Part shown: positions 1-8,479 of the stretch, piece after piece
Position numbering within the stretch: the first letter of the stretch is position 1
Layout: every line of letters starts with the position of its first letter
Notes under the pieces: model-generated
Seen by the model: the letters and a program-made list of their open reading frames with translations, nothing else
Database searches by the model: none
What the model was told of the DNA's origin: nothing
Program-made: the position numbers and the translations under genes
Source: Burkholderia sp. S171
GTDB taxonomy: Bacteria > Pseudomonadota > Gammaproteobacteria > Burkholderiales > Burkholderiaceae
Direction of reading: 5' to 3'
DNA length: 64,000 nucleotides
Assembly (NCBI RefSeq): GCF_009766085.1
Contig: NZ_LMUF01000048.1
Span: 22,433-86,432 of the forward strand

Positions 1-859
1 CACCCAGCACGGTGCCGAGAATGGTTCCTCTGCCACCGAACAGATCAGTACTGCCGAGAACGACCGCAGCGATCACGGCGAGTTCAAACCCCACCCCTTG
101 ATTCGACGACCCGCTGCCGAGCCGCGCCGTCGTGATAAGTCCGGCGAGACCCGCTGCCGCGCCGCTGAGGATATAGACCTTCAGCGTGACGGCGCGAACG
201 CTGACACCCGCGCGCCGCACGCCTTCCGAGTTGGTACCAATGCCCGTCACATAGCGCCCGAACCGCGTATGCCGGAGCGTGACCCATCCGGCGAGCAGCG
301 TGAAGATCGCGATGACCGCGGGCGTTGGCACGCCGAGCAAACGGCCGCGACCCAGCTCGACGAACCATCCGTCATTTTCGATCGGCACAGAAAAACCCTG
401 CGTGATCAGCAACGCGATACCGCGCACGACCGACAATGTCCCCAAGGTCACGATGAACGCCGGCATTCCTGCAAACGCGATGAAGTAGCCGTTGATCGCA
501 CCGATCAGGGCGCCAAGTGAGAGGCCGCCCAGCAGCACGACGATACCCGGTGCGCCGGCTCGCAACGCGATGGCCGAGACCGCACCCACGAGCGCGAGCG
601 TAGAGCCGATCGACAGGTCGATACCGCCGGTTGTGATGACGAGCGTCATGGTCGTGGCGACGATCAGCAGCGGCGCGCTTTGACGGAGCACGTTGAGCAG
701 ATTACCGGCGGTGAGAAAAGTGTGCGTCGTGAGCGTAAAGGCGAGGGCGCAGACAATGAAGAATGCCGCGATGCTCGCTACCCCTGCATTGCGACCGAGC
801 AAGTGTCTGAGCGGCAGGCGTGGCGCCTTGGACTTGTTGTCGTGCATGGCGAGTTCCAT
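1..859 (-). CDS. CUT2 sugar ABC transporter permease (RbsC/FrcC-like), 3' end outside window
   Basis: This is an inner-membrane permease of a sugar ABC importer of the ribose/fructose (CUT2) family. About 286 codons are visible and the frame is still open at base 1, so the C-terminus lies outside the window. The conserved TTGGIDLSIGS stretch in the second membrane region and the later GRYVTGIGTN and GVSVRAV motifs are characteristic of RbsC-type permeases, and the protein consists of successive hydrophobic helices. The start at 859 was chosen because it follows the ATPase stop codon (861-863) by one base and has a GGAG about 9 bases upstream; an in-frame ATG at 847 is an alternative. It is the last visible gene of a binding protein-ATPase-permease operon. 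Confidence 0.93.
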   Translation of the reverse strand, partial: MELAMHDNKSKAPRLPLRHLLGRNAGVASIAAFFIVCALAFTLTTHTFLTAGNLLNVLRQSAPLLIVATTMTLVITTGGIDLSIGSTLALVGAVSAIALRAGAPGIVVLLGGLSLGALIGAINGYFIAFAGMPAFIVTLGTLSVVRGIALLITQGFSVPIENDGWFVELGRGRLLGVPTPAVIAIFTLLAGWVTLRHTRFGRYVTGIGTNSEGVRRAGVSVRAVTLKVYILSGAAAGLAGLITTARLGSGSSNQGVGFELAVIAAVVLGSTDLFGGRGTILGTVLG

Positions 860-860
860 G

Positions 861-1649
861 TCAATTCTCCGCAAGTGCACGTGCTGAGCGCGCGCTGAAC
901 TTATGGCCCACGATCAGATCGACGATCTCCTCCAGATTCGTCTCGCCGATCTTCCGGTCCGCGACGTTCTGCCCTTCGTACATCACGCTGATACGGTCGC
1001 ACACGAGAAACAGGTCCTGCAGGCGGTGGCTGATGAGGATCACGCTGACACCGCGCTCGCTGATCGTGCGCACGAGTTCCAGTACCGCTTCGACTTCGGC
1101 CACGGCCAGCGCGGCCGTGGGTTCATCCATGATCAGCACTTTCGGATCGAACGATACCGCCCGCGAAATCGCGATGGCCTGACGCTGACCGCCCGACAGG
1201 TTTTCCACGTCCAGCTTCGTGCTCGGAATACGGATGCCGAGGTTGTTCAGCATCTCGCGAGCGTCGTGATGCATCTTGCGATGATCGAGCACCGGCACAC
1301 CGCAGATGCGGCGCATGGGCTCGCGGCCAAGGAACAGGTTACCGGCCACATCGACGGTATTGCACAGCGACAAATCCTGATAAACCATTTCGATGTGATG
1401 CGCGCGAGCATCGCCCGGGTCGGAGAAACTGACCCGCTGGCCGTCGATTTCAATGCTGCCGGTGTCCGGTATCACCGCACCCGACAGCACCTTCGAAACG
1501 GTCGACTTGCCCGCGCCGTTGTCGCCAACGAGCCCGAGCACTTCGCCTGGCATGACGTGCAGGTCGACGCCGCGCAGCGACTGCACGGCGCCATAACTCT
1601 TGGTGATGTTTTCCATGCGCACGCGCGGCGTTGCAGCATCGGTTTGCAT
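861..1649 (-). CDS. CUT2 sugar ABC transporter ATP-binding protein, single-domain (FrcA-like)
   Basis: ATPase subunit (262 aa) of the same importer. It has one nucleotide-binding domain: Walker A GDNGAGKS, signature LSGGQRQ, Walker B VLIMDEPTAAL and the H-loop ILISHRL. RbsA-type ATPases of this transporter class are normally about 500 aa with two such domains. The half-length form resembles the FrcA protein of fructose/mannose/ribose importers, so two copies probably form the dimer. A GGAGA precedes the ATG. It lies 42 bases after the binding-protein gene and one base before the permease gene, so the three are probably co-transcribed. The substrate cannot be read from the sequence. Confidence 0.94.
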   Translation of the reverse strand: MQTDAATPRVRMENITKSYGAVQSLRGVDLHVMPGEVLGLVGDNGAGKSTVSKVLSGAVIPDTGSIEIDGQRVSFSDPGDARAHHIEMVYQDLSLCNTVDVAGNLFLGREPMRRICGVPVLDHRKMHHDAREMLNNLGIRIPSTKLDVENLSGGQRQAIAISRAVSFDPKVLIMDEPTAALAVAEVEAVLELVRTISERGVSVILISHRLQDLFLVCDRISVMYEGQNVADRKIGETNLEEIVDLIVGHKFSARSARALAEN

Positions 1650-1691
1650 AACGTTCTCCGAGGAAGGCCGAAGCGGGCTCAGTTAAAGGGC

Positions 1692-2636
1692 TTACTTGAA
1701 GATGGCCCGGTATTTACCAACGTTCGCCTTGGTCACGATCGTCACCGGCACCGAGATGTTTTTCGGGACCGGCTGCTTGCTGATGAGCTTCATCGCGGCA
1801 TTCAGGGCGGCATGGCCTTCGCCTTCCGGGTCCTGTTGAACCACTGCTGTCACGAAGCCGGCATCAATGCCCTTGATGGCCTGCGCGCTCAAGTCCCAGC
1901 CGACAATCTTCACCCGGCCAGTGGCGTCCTGCGCCGAGGTTGCCGCAACCAGACCGATCAATGCAGGCTCACCGGTTGCATAGACGATCTGCAGATTCGG
2001 ATTCGCGGAAATCAGGTTTTCAGCGGCAGTTTGCGCTTGATCCTGGACATTTTGTCCATCGACGGTAGAGACAATTTTCGCGCCCGGCACCGTCGCGATG
2101 CCCGCCTTGAACCCATCGAGGCGCACGTTCTGGATAAACGAATTCAGCGCACCCACCACGCCAATGTTCGCGTTGCCGCCAAGATTTGTCTTGATGTAAT
2201 TCGCCGTGTATTTGCCGATGTCTTCGCCGACTTTCTTGTTGTCCACGCCGACTTGCACCGCGTTGTCACCGTCGACAATCGCGTCGATGGTCACTACCGG
2301 AATGCCGGCTTTCTTGGCTTCTGTAATGGCGGGCTTGATGCCGTTCACGTCGATGGCGACCACGAGAATGGCATCGACTTTTTGCTGGATATAGGTTTCG
2401 ATCGCGTTGTTCTGCGCGCTCGGGTCGTTGTTCGAGTTGAAGATCTCCAACTCGACGCCGGCCGCTTTTGCGGCTGCCTGGGCGCCCTGGTCCATCTGCG
2501 TGAAGAACAGCGCCTCCTGGTTGATCTGCACCATGGCGATCTTCTTGCCTGCCGCCACTGCGCTGCCTGCAATGGAAAGCAAGGCAGCGCTCAACAAGAC
2601 GGCCGTCATGCGGCGGAAATTCACTTCTGCGCTCAT
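1692..2636 (-). CDS. Periplasmic sugar-binding protein of CUT2 ABC transporter (RbsB/FrcB-like)
   Basis: Substrate-binding protein (314 aa) that captures a sugar in the periplasm and delivers it to the adjacent permease/ATPase. It has a cleavable signal peptide: basic start, hydrophobic core around residues 10-25, and a probable cut after AVA near residue 28. The rest is a type I periplasmic-binding fold of the LacI/RbsB kind, including NNAIETYIQQKVDAI and the repeated pattern of two alpha/beta lobes. A purine-rich GGAAAGGGA precedes the ATG. It is first in its operon and lies downstream of a palindromic operator and a LacI-type regulator gene. Confidence 0.94.
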   Translation of the reverse strand: MSAEVNFRRMTAVLLSAALLSIAGSAVAAGKKIAMVQINQEALFFTQMDQGAQAAAKAAGVELEIFNSNNDPSAQNNAIETYIQQKVDAILVVAIDVNGIKPAITEAKKAGIPVVTIDAIVDGDNAVQVGVDNKKVGEDIGKYTANYIKTNLGGNANIGVVGALNSFIQNVRLDGFKAGIATVPGAKIVSTVDGQNVQDQAQTAAENLISANPNLQIVYATGEPALIGLVAATSAQDATGRVKIVGWDLSAQAIKGIDAGFVTAVVQQDPEGEGHAALNAAMKLISKQPVPKNISVPVTIVTKANVGKYRAIFK

Positions 2637-2747
2637 TGGAATCCCTTTCCTGGTTGATCCGGACGTGGTTCGCGCGCTTCATGAGCGCCCCCGCGGCCGA
2701 TGATTAAAGAAGGACTTCGTGGGCGCAACCGACATTGCGCCGCCCGC

Positions 2748-2765
2748 TTGTAAACCGGTTTATAA
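2748..2765. promoter_or_regulatory. Palindromic LacI-family operator candidate
   Basis: An 18-bp near-perfect palindrome, TTGTAAACCGGTTTATAA, sits about 110 bases upstream of the binding-protein start and downstream of the regulator gene. The AACCGGTT centre, with a CG at the dyad axis, is the usual shape of a LacI/GalR-family operator. It probably binds the product of the neighbouring LacI-type gene. Confidence 0.6.
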
Positions 2766-2849
2766 AAATTAATCCGCGAGTATTGGGCTGTCAATCTTTT
2801 CAAAAAAGATAAGGGTAAATACGGAGGGAGAATGGCGGAGAAGCGGCTG

Positions 2850-3869
2850 CTAAACGGAGCGCGGCGGTCCGACTGACGCGCGTTCGATCAACTCGACCGG
2901 CAGGCGGCGCACGGTGGGCGAAGCGGTGGGGTGTCCGGTCAGCATCGCGACCAGCAGGGCGACGCTGGTCCGGCCAAGCTCGGCGGCTGACTGGCGCACG
3001 GTGGTGATGGGGGGCATCAGGAGGCTGGCGAATTCCATGTCGTCGAAGCCGACGATCGACATGTAGCCGGGCACGTCCAGCGCGCGCTCGCGCAGTGTAT
3101 CGAGCAGGCCGACCGCGATGTAGTCGCTGGTCGCGAACAGGGCGGTGGGTGGTTGCGCGCACGCGATCAGGTCGGCGCCCACGGCACGTCCGAAGCGGCG
3201 GTCGTAGGAGCCGTATCGGACAAGGTCGGCATCGAAGGGGACTTGTGCTTCGGCCAGTGCTCGCCGGTAGCCTTCCAGCCGTTCCTGCACGGTGAACAGC
3301 GTTTCGGGGCCGGTCACGTGCGCGATCCGCCGATGCCCCGCGTCAAGCAGATGGCGCGTCGCCAGATAGCTCCCTTCCACGTTGTCGACGAACACCTTGG
3401 GCACGTCGGTACCCGGCACGTCCTCGTCGACCAGCACGATGTTGGCGCGCTCGCCGATCAGATTGCGCAGCGAGCCGTCGTCCGGGCGATTGGTCGCGAA
3501 GATCAGGCCGTCGAGATGGCGGGTATCGAGCCAGCGCAGATAAAGCGTTTCACGTTCAAGTTTGTTGCGCGTGATGCAGAGCGCGAGGCCATAGCCGCTT
3601 TCGGAGGCGGCTTCCTCCACGGCATCGGCGAGCTCCGCGAAGAACGGATTGGCGACTTCGGGCATGGCCAAGCCGATAGTCTCGCTGCTACCGAGACTCA
3701 GGCGCCGGGCCAGACTGTTCTGGCGGTAGTTGAGCGCGACAACCGCGTCGTCCACGCGCTTGGCCGTTTCCGGCGGCAGCGCGAGGCTGCCGTTCAGGTA
3801 ACGCGAAACGGTTGCCTTCGATACATCCGCCAGTTCGGCGACATCGCGAATCGTGGGTACTTTTGCCAC
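2850..3869 (-). CDS. LacI-family transcriptional regulator
   Basis: DNA-binding repressor (339 aa) with an N-terminal helix-turn-helix and hinge (TIRDVAELADVSKATVSRYLNG, residues about 6-26, then PPETAKRVDDAV) followed by a periplasmic-binding-like effector domain (IGLAMPEVANPFF, GFDDMEFASLLMPPITTV). Length is normal for the family. It lies immediately upstream of, and on the same strand as, the CUT2 transporter operon with a palindromic operator in the gap, so it most likely represses that operon until the imported sugar or its phosphate binds. The actual inducer is unknown. Confidence 0.94.
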   Translation of the reverse strand: MAKVPTIRDVAELADVSKATVSRYLNGSLALPPETAKRVDDAVVALNYRQNSLARRLSLGSSETIGLAMPEVANPFFAELADAVEEAASESGYGLALCITRNKLERETLYLRWLDTRHLDGLIFATNRPDDGSLRNLIGERANIVLVDEDVPGTDVPKVFVDNVEGSYLATRHLLDAGHRRIAHVTGPETLFTVQERLEGYRRALAEAQVPFDADLVRYGSYDRRFGRAVGADLIACAQPPTALFATSDYIAVGLLDTLRERALDVPGYMSIVGFDDMEFASLLMPPITTVRQSAAELGRTSVALLVAMLTGHPTASPTVRRLPVELIERASVGPPRSV

Positions 3870-3955
3870 TTGTGGGGTCCCCGCTGGAGTGGAGCGTAGT
3901 GTAACGCGGGGGATTTTTTCGCAGATGGGGGCAGGCTTTGTGGGGGGCTTTGGGC

Positions 3956-4804
3956 CTAAAAAATCCCCATCGCTCCCTCGACGCTGCGAACCATCGACAA
4001 CAATCGCGGCCCGACATCGCGTTCCAACTGTCCGTCCTTGAGCAGATAAGAAGGCACGCCGCAGTTGAACACGAGGATCTCGCCGTCGGCCGATGGTCTC
4101 ATTGGCACCGCCACAGCGTGCACTTCACGTCTCAGATCACCATACGACACGCAAAAGCCGCGCTCATGAAAATAGTCGATGCTCTGCAGCACGCGTTTCC
4201 CAAAGGTGTTCCATTCGTCGGGCGTCTTGACCGAGATCTCATTCAATAGCGCCTCGCGCCGATCACCCGGCAGCGCCGCGAGAAGGGCGCGGCCCATGGC
4301 GGTGCGAACAATCGGATAGCTCAAGCCGATGTCCGCAGGCAAGCCGAGCGGCGTGCTGCTGCGGCTACTTTCCAGATACACCACGTTCAGCCGGTCGCGC
4401 ATGCCAAGCGATACCGACCCCCGGATGTGGTCCGCCAGCTCCTTCATTGAAGGTCGCGCGATCTGCCGCACGGCGAGACTCGCGAGCAGCGGATAACCGA
4501 GTGACAGCACGGCCGACCCGAGCTGGAACTTGTTGTTCATCCGGTTCACGCGCAGGTAGCCGAGTCTCGTCAGCGTGTAGGTGAATCGGGAGATCGTGGC
4601 CTTGCTCATGCCGGTGCGTGCGGCAAGTTCAGCGTTGCCAAGCTGCGAATCGCGCGGCGTAAAGGTATGCAGTATGTCGAGGCCGCGCGCGAGCGTAGTA
4701 GCAAATTGCCGATCGCCGTCGAATTCATCGGGCGTGTAGCGGGCCTTCGAATCCAGATAGTCGCTCGCGATCGTTGTCGTCTCCGGCGTGTTATTGCGGT
4801 CCAT
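3956..4804 (-). CDS. IclR-family transcriptional regulator
   Basis: Regulator of 282 aa with an N-terminal winged helix (LARGLDILHTF, then TGMSKATISRFTYTLTRLGYL, residues about 38-90) and a C-terminal IclR effector-binding domain (RDRLNVVYLESSRS, TAMGRALLAALP, and a late CGVPSYL segment). GGAGGAGA precedes the ATG. It is transcribed divergently from the acyl-CoA dehydrogenase/acyl-CoA synthetase/MFS genes across a 140-base gap holding inverted repeats. It therefore probably controls that catabolic unit, responding to a carboxylate or its CoA ester. PcaR/PobR-like members of this family control aromatic acid pathways, but no specific substrate can be assigned. Confidence 0.94.
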   Translation of the reverse strand: MDRNNTPETTTIASDYLDSKARYTPDEFDGDRQFATTLARGLDILHTFTPRDSQLGNAELAARTGMSKATISRFTYTLTRLGYLRVNRMNNKFQLGSAVLSLGYPLLASLAVRQIARPSMKELADHIRGSVSLGMRDRLNVVYLESSRSSTPLGLPADIGLSYPIVRTAMGRALLAALPGDRREALLNEISVKTPDEWNTFGKRVLQSIDYFHERGFCVSYGDLRREVHAVAVPMRPSADGEILVFNCGVPSYLLKDGQLERDVGPRLLSMVRSVEGAMGIF

Positions 4805-4867
4805 GGCGTCTCCTCCAATTACGCCATTTTGCTCCCCGTGTTCCGCATATCCAAACTCTGTTCAGCA

Positions 4868-4928
4868 TAGTCGAACACTTGGCGCCTTTTTGTTCGGAAA
4901 GTTCGATAGTGAAGTCATAAGCCGAACA
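4868..4928. promoter_or_regulatory. Divergent IclR / acyl-CoA dehydrogenase control region with inverted repeats
   Basis: Between the divergent genes, TGTTCGG (4891-4897) and CCGAACA (4922-4928) form a perfect 7-bp inverted repeat. Related GTTCGA and TCGAAC half-sites lie at about 4871-4876 and 4901-4906. Repeated half-sites of this sort fit binding by an IclR-type tetramer. The promoter elements themselves were not assigned. Confidence 0.4.
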
Positions 4929-4944
4929 CATGACGGAGACAGCA

Positions 4945-6174
4945 ATGAGCAGACAAATTCCTGAATTCGATGCTGAATTCGATGCCGATTTCGATTTACT
5001 CGCCGATGTAACGCGTTTCGTGCGCGAAGAGGCGATTCCACGCGAGAACGAGATTGAGCAGGCGGATCAGGTCCCGGCGGATCTCGTCGAGCGGATGCGC
5101 GGACTCGGCTACTTTGGCTGGAGCATCCCGCGCGATTTCGGCGGCGCGGGCCTTTCCACCGAACAACTTGTTCGCGGCGCGTTTGAGCTTTCACAAGCGT
5201 CGGTGGCGTTTCGAGCGCGTGTCGGAACGAACACGGGCATTGGCTCCGAGGCGCTCGTCGCGGACGGGACTGACGACCAGAAGCATCGCTACCTGCCGCT
5301 CCTCGCATCGGGCGTGATGACCGGCGCGTTCGCTCTGACCGAGCCGGATGCCGGGTCCGACGCGACCGCGCTACAGACCACCGCCCGGCGCGACGGCGAC
5401 CACTATGTGCTCGACGGCAGCAAGTGCTTCATCACCAACGCGCCCATTGCCGACCTCTTCACGGTCATGGCCCGCACCGATCCGTCCATACCCGGGGCGG
5501 GCGGCATCTCCGCGTTCCTGGTCGAGCGCGGCACGCCCGGCCTCTCGACGAGCGAGCCGTATCAGAAGATGGGGCAGGCGGGTTCTCCCGTCGGCGATGT
5601 GCATTTCAACGCGTGCCGGGTGCCGGCGGCGAACCTGATCGGTGGAAAGGAAGGGCAGGGATTTCGCACGACGATGAAGGTGCTGAACAAGCAGCGCATC
5701 CACCTCGCCGCGCTATGCACGGGTCCCGCAATCCGCATGCTCGACGAAGCGGTGGCTTATACATCCACTCGTGAGCAGTTCGGCAAACCAGTCTCGGACT
5801 TCCAGCTTGTGCAGGCGCTGATCGCCGAGTGCCAGACGGAGATCTACGCCGCCCGCTCGATGATTCTCGACACCGCGCGCAAACGCGATGCCGGCGAGGA
5901 CGTCGCGCTGGAGGCATCGATGTGCAAGATGTTCGCCTCCGAGATGTGCGGGCGCGTCGCGGACCGGGCCGTGCAGATGCTCGGCGGACGCGGCTATCTC
6001 GCAGGCAATGCAGTGGAACGGTTCTATCGCGATGTCCGCGCATTTCGCATCTACGAAGGCACCACGCAGATCCATCAGTTGAACATCGCGAAGATTACGT
6101 TGCGGCGCGCGGCAGAAGCGAGAGAGGCACGGGCTAAGGACAGCGTCGGCACGACCGCTGCGTGTGCCGCATGA
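4945..6174 (+). CDS. Acyl-CoA dehydrogenase family protein
   Basis: FAD-dependent alpha,beta-dehydrogenation of an acyl-CoA (409 aa). The N-terminal helical domain is followed by the flavin/substrate motif FALTEPDAGSDA, the middle beta domain, and the C-terminal helical domain with FGKPVSDFQLVQ and QMLGGRGYL. The catalytic base is probably E371 in IYEGTTQIHQ, the position used by medium- and short-chain family members. The start at 4945 is preferred because GGAG lies 6 bases upstream; an in-frame ATG at 4930 has no such site. The stop overlaps the next start by four bases (ATGA), so translation of the two is coupled. Its acyl substrate is unknown. Confidence 0.93.
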   Translation: MSRQIPEFDAEFDADFDLLADVTRFVREEAIPRENEIEQADQVPADLVERMRGLGYFGWSIPRDFGGAGLSTEQLVRGAFELSQASVAFRARVGTNTGIGSEALVADGTDDQKHRYLPLLASGVMTGAFALTEPDAGSDATALQTTARRDGDHYVLDGSKCFITNAPIADLFTVMARTDPSIPGAGGISAFLVERGTPGLSTSEPYQKMGQAGSPVGDVHFNACRVPAANLIGGKEGQGFRTTMKVLNKQRIHLAALCTGPAIRMLDEAVAYTSTREQFGKPVSDFQLVQALIAECQTEIYAARSMILDTARKRDAGEDVALEASMCKMFASEMCGRVADRAVQMLGGRGYLAGNAVERFYRDVRAFRIYEGTTQIHQLNIAKITLRRAAEAREARAKDSVGTTAACAA

Positions 6175-8390
6175 GCGCCGCCATGAAGTCGTCACGCACG
6201 CTCGACATCGACCGGTTGGTCAGTCCGCGTTCGATCGCGATCATGGGTGCGTCGAACGATCCTAAATCGATCAGCGGCCAGCCGATGCGCTTTCTCATGC
6301 AGCACGGCTATCAAGGCGCGCTGTATCCGGTGAACCCAAAATACGCTGAAATTGCAGGGGTCGCATGCTACGCAAGCATTGAAAGCCTGCCCACGATTCC
6401 CGATCTCGCGCTGATCCTCGTCGCCGCGCGGCGCGTGCCGGATATGTTGCGCCAGTGCGGCGAGAAGGGCATCCGCTACGCGATTGTCTACAGCTCGGGT
6501 TTCGCCGAAGCGGGAGAAGCGGGAGCTGCGCTGCAACGTGAATGCACGGCGATTGCGAGTGCTTTTGGCCTTCGCATCATCGGACCGAATTGTCAGGGTC
6601 TCGTCAGCACGGACACGGGCGTCTACGCGGGCTTCGGTGCGCCGTTTGGCGTTAATTATCGGCCAGGCGGCCTCTCGCTGATCTCTCAGAGCGGCGGCTT
6701 TGGCTGCGCGCTGTTACTCATGGCCGACGAACTCGGCATCGGCTTGCGTCATTTCATTACGACTGGCAACGAAGCCGACGTGAGCTTGCTCGACCTCGTC
6801 GATGCCTGTATCGACGACCCGCAGACGTCGCTAATTGCTACGTACATCGAAGGATTGAAGGATGCGCGTCGGCTTGTCGAAGTCGCAACCCGCGCGCTCG
6901 ATGCTGGTAAGCCACTTTTAGCGTGGAAGGTCGGCAATACCGCAGACGGCGCCAAGGCGGCCGCTTCGCACACCGCGAATCTTGGTGGCGCTTCTACGTT
7001 GTATCGGACGGCGTTCCGCCAGACCGGTGTGATCGAAGTGACCGATGTGGCTGATCTCGGCGACTACGCGAAGGCGTTCGAGGCGAAGCGCTTGCCGGAC
7101 GGCAACCGGATCGCGGTCGTGACCCTCTCGGGCGGCGCCGGCATCCTGATCACCGATGCATGCAGCGAACGTGGCATGACGCTTCCGCCGTTGTCGCCGC
7201 AGACGCTGGCTGCGCTTGAACCCATCGTGCCGTCGTTCGCGTCGTTGAATAATCCCGTTGACCTGACCGCCGGCATCCTCGCCGAGCCTAAAATATTTGC
7301 CGATGCGTTGCAGATCATCGCCGACGATCCCGGCATCGACTCGATCGCGATCATGGCAGCGGCTGCGAGCGGCGAAGTCGCGCTTGCGATGGCCGAGGCG
7401 ATCGCGCGAGTCTATCGCGCGACCGGCAAGCCGATGATGCTTGCCTGGAACGCGCGCCGCAACATGGCGAGCGAAGCGTACGACGTGATCGAGCAGAGTG
7501 GCGTGCCGCTCTATGCAACGCCCGTGCGCTGCGGGCGCGCGTTCGCGGTGCTGTCGAACTACGCGCAGGCACGTCGCGTGCGGGAGGCGACACGCCTCGC
7601 GCCGGCGCCTTTGCGTCGTCATGTCAGGGAAGCACACGCGTTGCTCGCTGAGAGCACGGGCGACCTGACGGAGCACGCGGCGCAGGCGCTGCTCGGGCAC
7701 TACGGCATCGGTACACCCAAAGGCTCACTCGCGCGCAATCGCGATGAAGCACAGTCAATCGCGCGCTCTATCGGCTTTCCGCTCGTCATCAAGGTCCAGT
7801 CGCCGGACATCCCGCACAAGACCGAAGCGGGCGCGGTGCGCGTTGGCATCCGCGACGACGCGATGCTTGCAGACGCATTCGATGAAATCGTCGCGAACGC
7901 ACGGCGCCACGTTCCCGGCGCGCGAATCGACGGCGTGCTCGTGCAGGAAGAGATTCGCGATGCGGTGGAGATGATCGTCGGCATCGACAATGATCCGTCG
8001 TTCGGGCCCGCCGTGATGTGCGGACTCGGCGGAATCTACGCCGAGGTGCTGAAGGACGTGGCGTGGCGCCTCGCGCCGGTTTCGCACGCCGACGCGCATG
8101 CAATGATCCGCGAACTCCGTGCCTACGCAATCCTTGCGGGCGCGCGCGGCAAGCCACCGGGCGATATCGACGCACTGGCGGACGCGATTGTTGCAATGTC
8201 CACGATGGCGCTCGACCTCGCTCAGGGGCTGAAGGAGTTCGACATCAATCCGTTATTCGTTCTGCCTGCGGGCAAGGGCGTGCGCGCAGGCGATGCGCTC
8301 GCGCGCCGCCTGCCGCAACGGCCGCGCGAGGCGGCTGTGGATCAGGCTCAGGAAAGCGCGCATTGCGCCCAGGCTGTCGTCGACGGATAG
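6171..8390 (+). CDS. NDP-forming acyl-CoA synthetase (fused alpha/beta, ATP-grasp)
   Basis: This 739-aa protein fuses both subunits of the ADP-forming acyl-CoA synthetases. It has an N-terminal CoA-binding Rossmann domain (SPRSIAIMGASNDPKSISGQ, YPVNPKY), two succinyl-CoA-ligase-like domains (GPNCQGL, SQSGGFG), and a C-terminal ATP-grasp domain from about residue 500 (GFPLVIKVQSPDIPHKTEAG, DGVLVQEE, GLGGIYAEVLKD). The SHTANL segment matches the family SHTG(A/S)L loop, where the phosphorylated histidine is expected. It probably converts a free acid to its CoA thioester for the co-translated acyl-CoA dehydrogenase. A protein-acetyltransferase role is less likely because no GNAT domain is present. 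Confidence 0.92.
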   Translation: MSAAMKSSRTLDIDRLVSPRSIAIMGASNDPKSISGQPMRFLMQHGYQGALYPVNPKYAEIAGVACYASIESLPTIPDLALILVAARRVPDMLRQCGEKGIRYAIVYSSGFAEAGEAGAALQRECTAIASAFGLRIIGPNCQGLVSTDTGVYAGFGAPFGVNYRPGGLSLISQSGGFGCALLLMADELGIGLRHFITTGNEADVSLLDLVDACIDDPQTSLIATYIEGLKDARRLVEVATRALDAGKPLLAWKVGNTADGAKAAASHTANLGGASTLYRTAFRQTGVIEVTDVADLGDYAKAFEAKRLPDGNRIAVVTLSGGAGILITDACSERGMTLPPLSPQTLAALEPIVPSFASLNNPVDLTAGILAEPKIFADALQIIADDPGIDSIAIMAAAASGEVALAMAEAIARVYRATGKPMMLAWNARRNMASEAYDVIEQSGVPLYATPVRCGRAFAVLSNYAQARRVREATRLAPAPLRRHVREAHALLAESTGDLTEHAAQALLGHYGIGTPKGSLARNRDEAQSIARSIGFPLVIKVQSPDIPHKTEAGAVRVGIRDDAMLADAFDEIVANARRHVPGARIDGVLVQEEIRDAVEMIVGIDNDPSFGPAVMCGLGGIYAEVLKDVAWRLAPVSHADAHAMIRELRAYAILAGARGKPPGDIDALADAIVAMSTMALDLAQGLKEFDINPLFVLPAGKGVRAGDALARRLPQRPREAAVDQAQESAHCAQAVVDG

Positions 8391-8479
8391 TGTCACTAAA
8401 CTTGCCCGGCCGCTTTGAAACCCGGCGTCGAAGGCCCATTGCGACGCCCACGTCAGTTCGCATTCTTCGCGAGACCCTC

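Noticed and set aside
903..2657. A 584-codon open frame on the plus strand
   Set aside because: It is antisense to the ABC ATPase and binding-protein genes, His/Arg/Asp-rich and without motifs; a GC-rich shadow.
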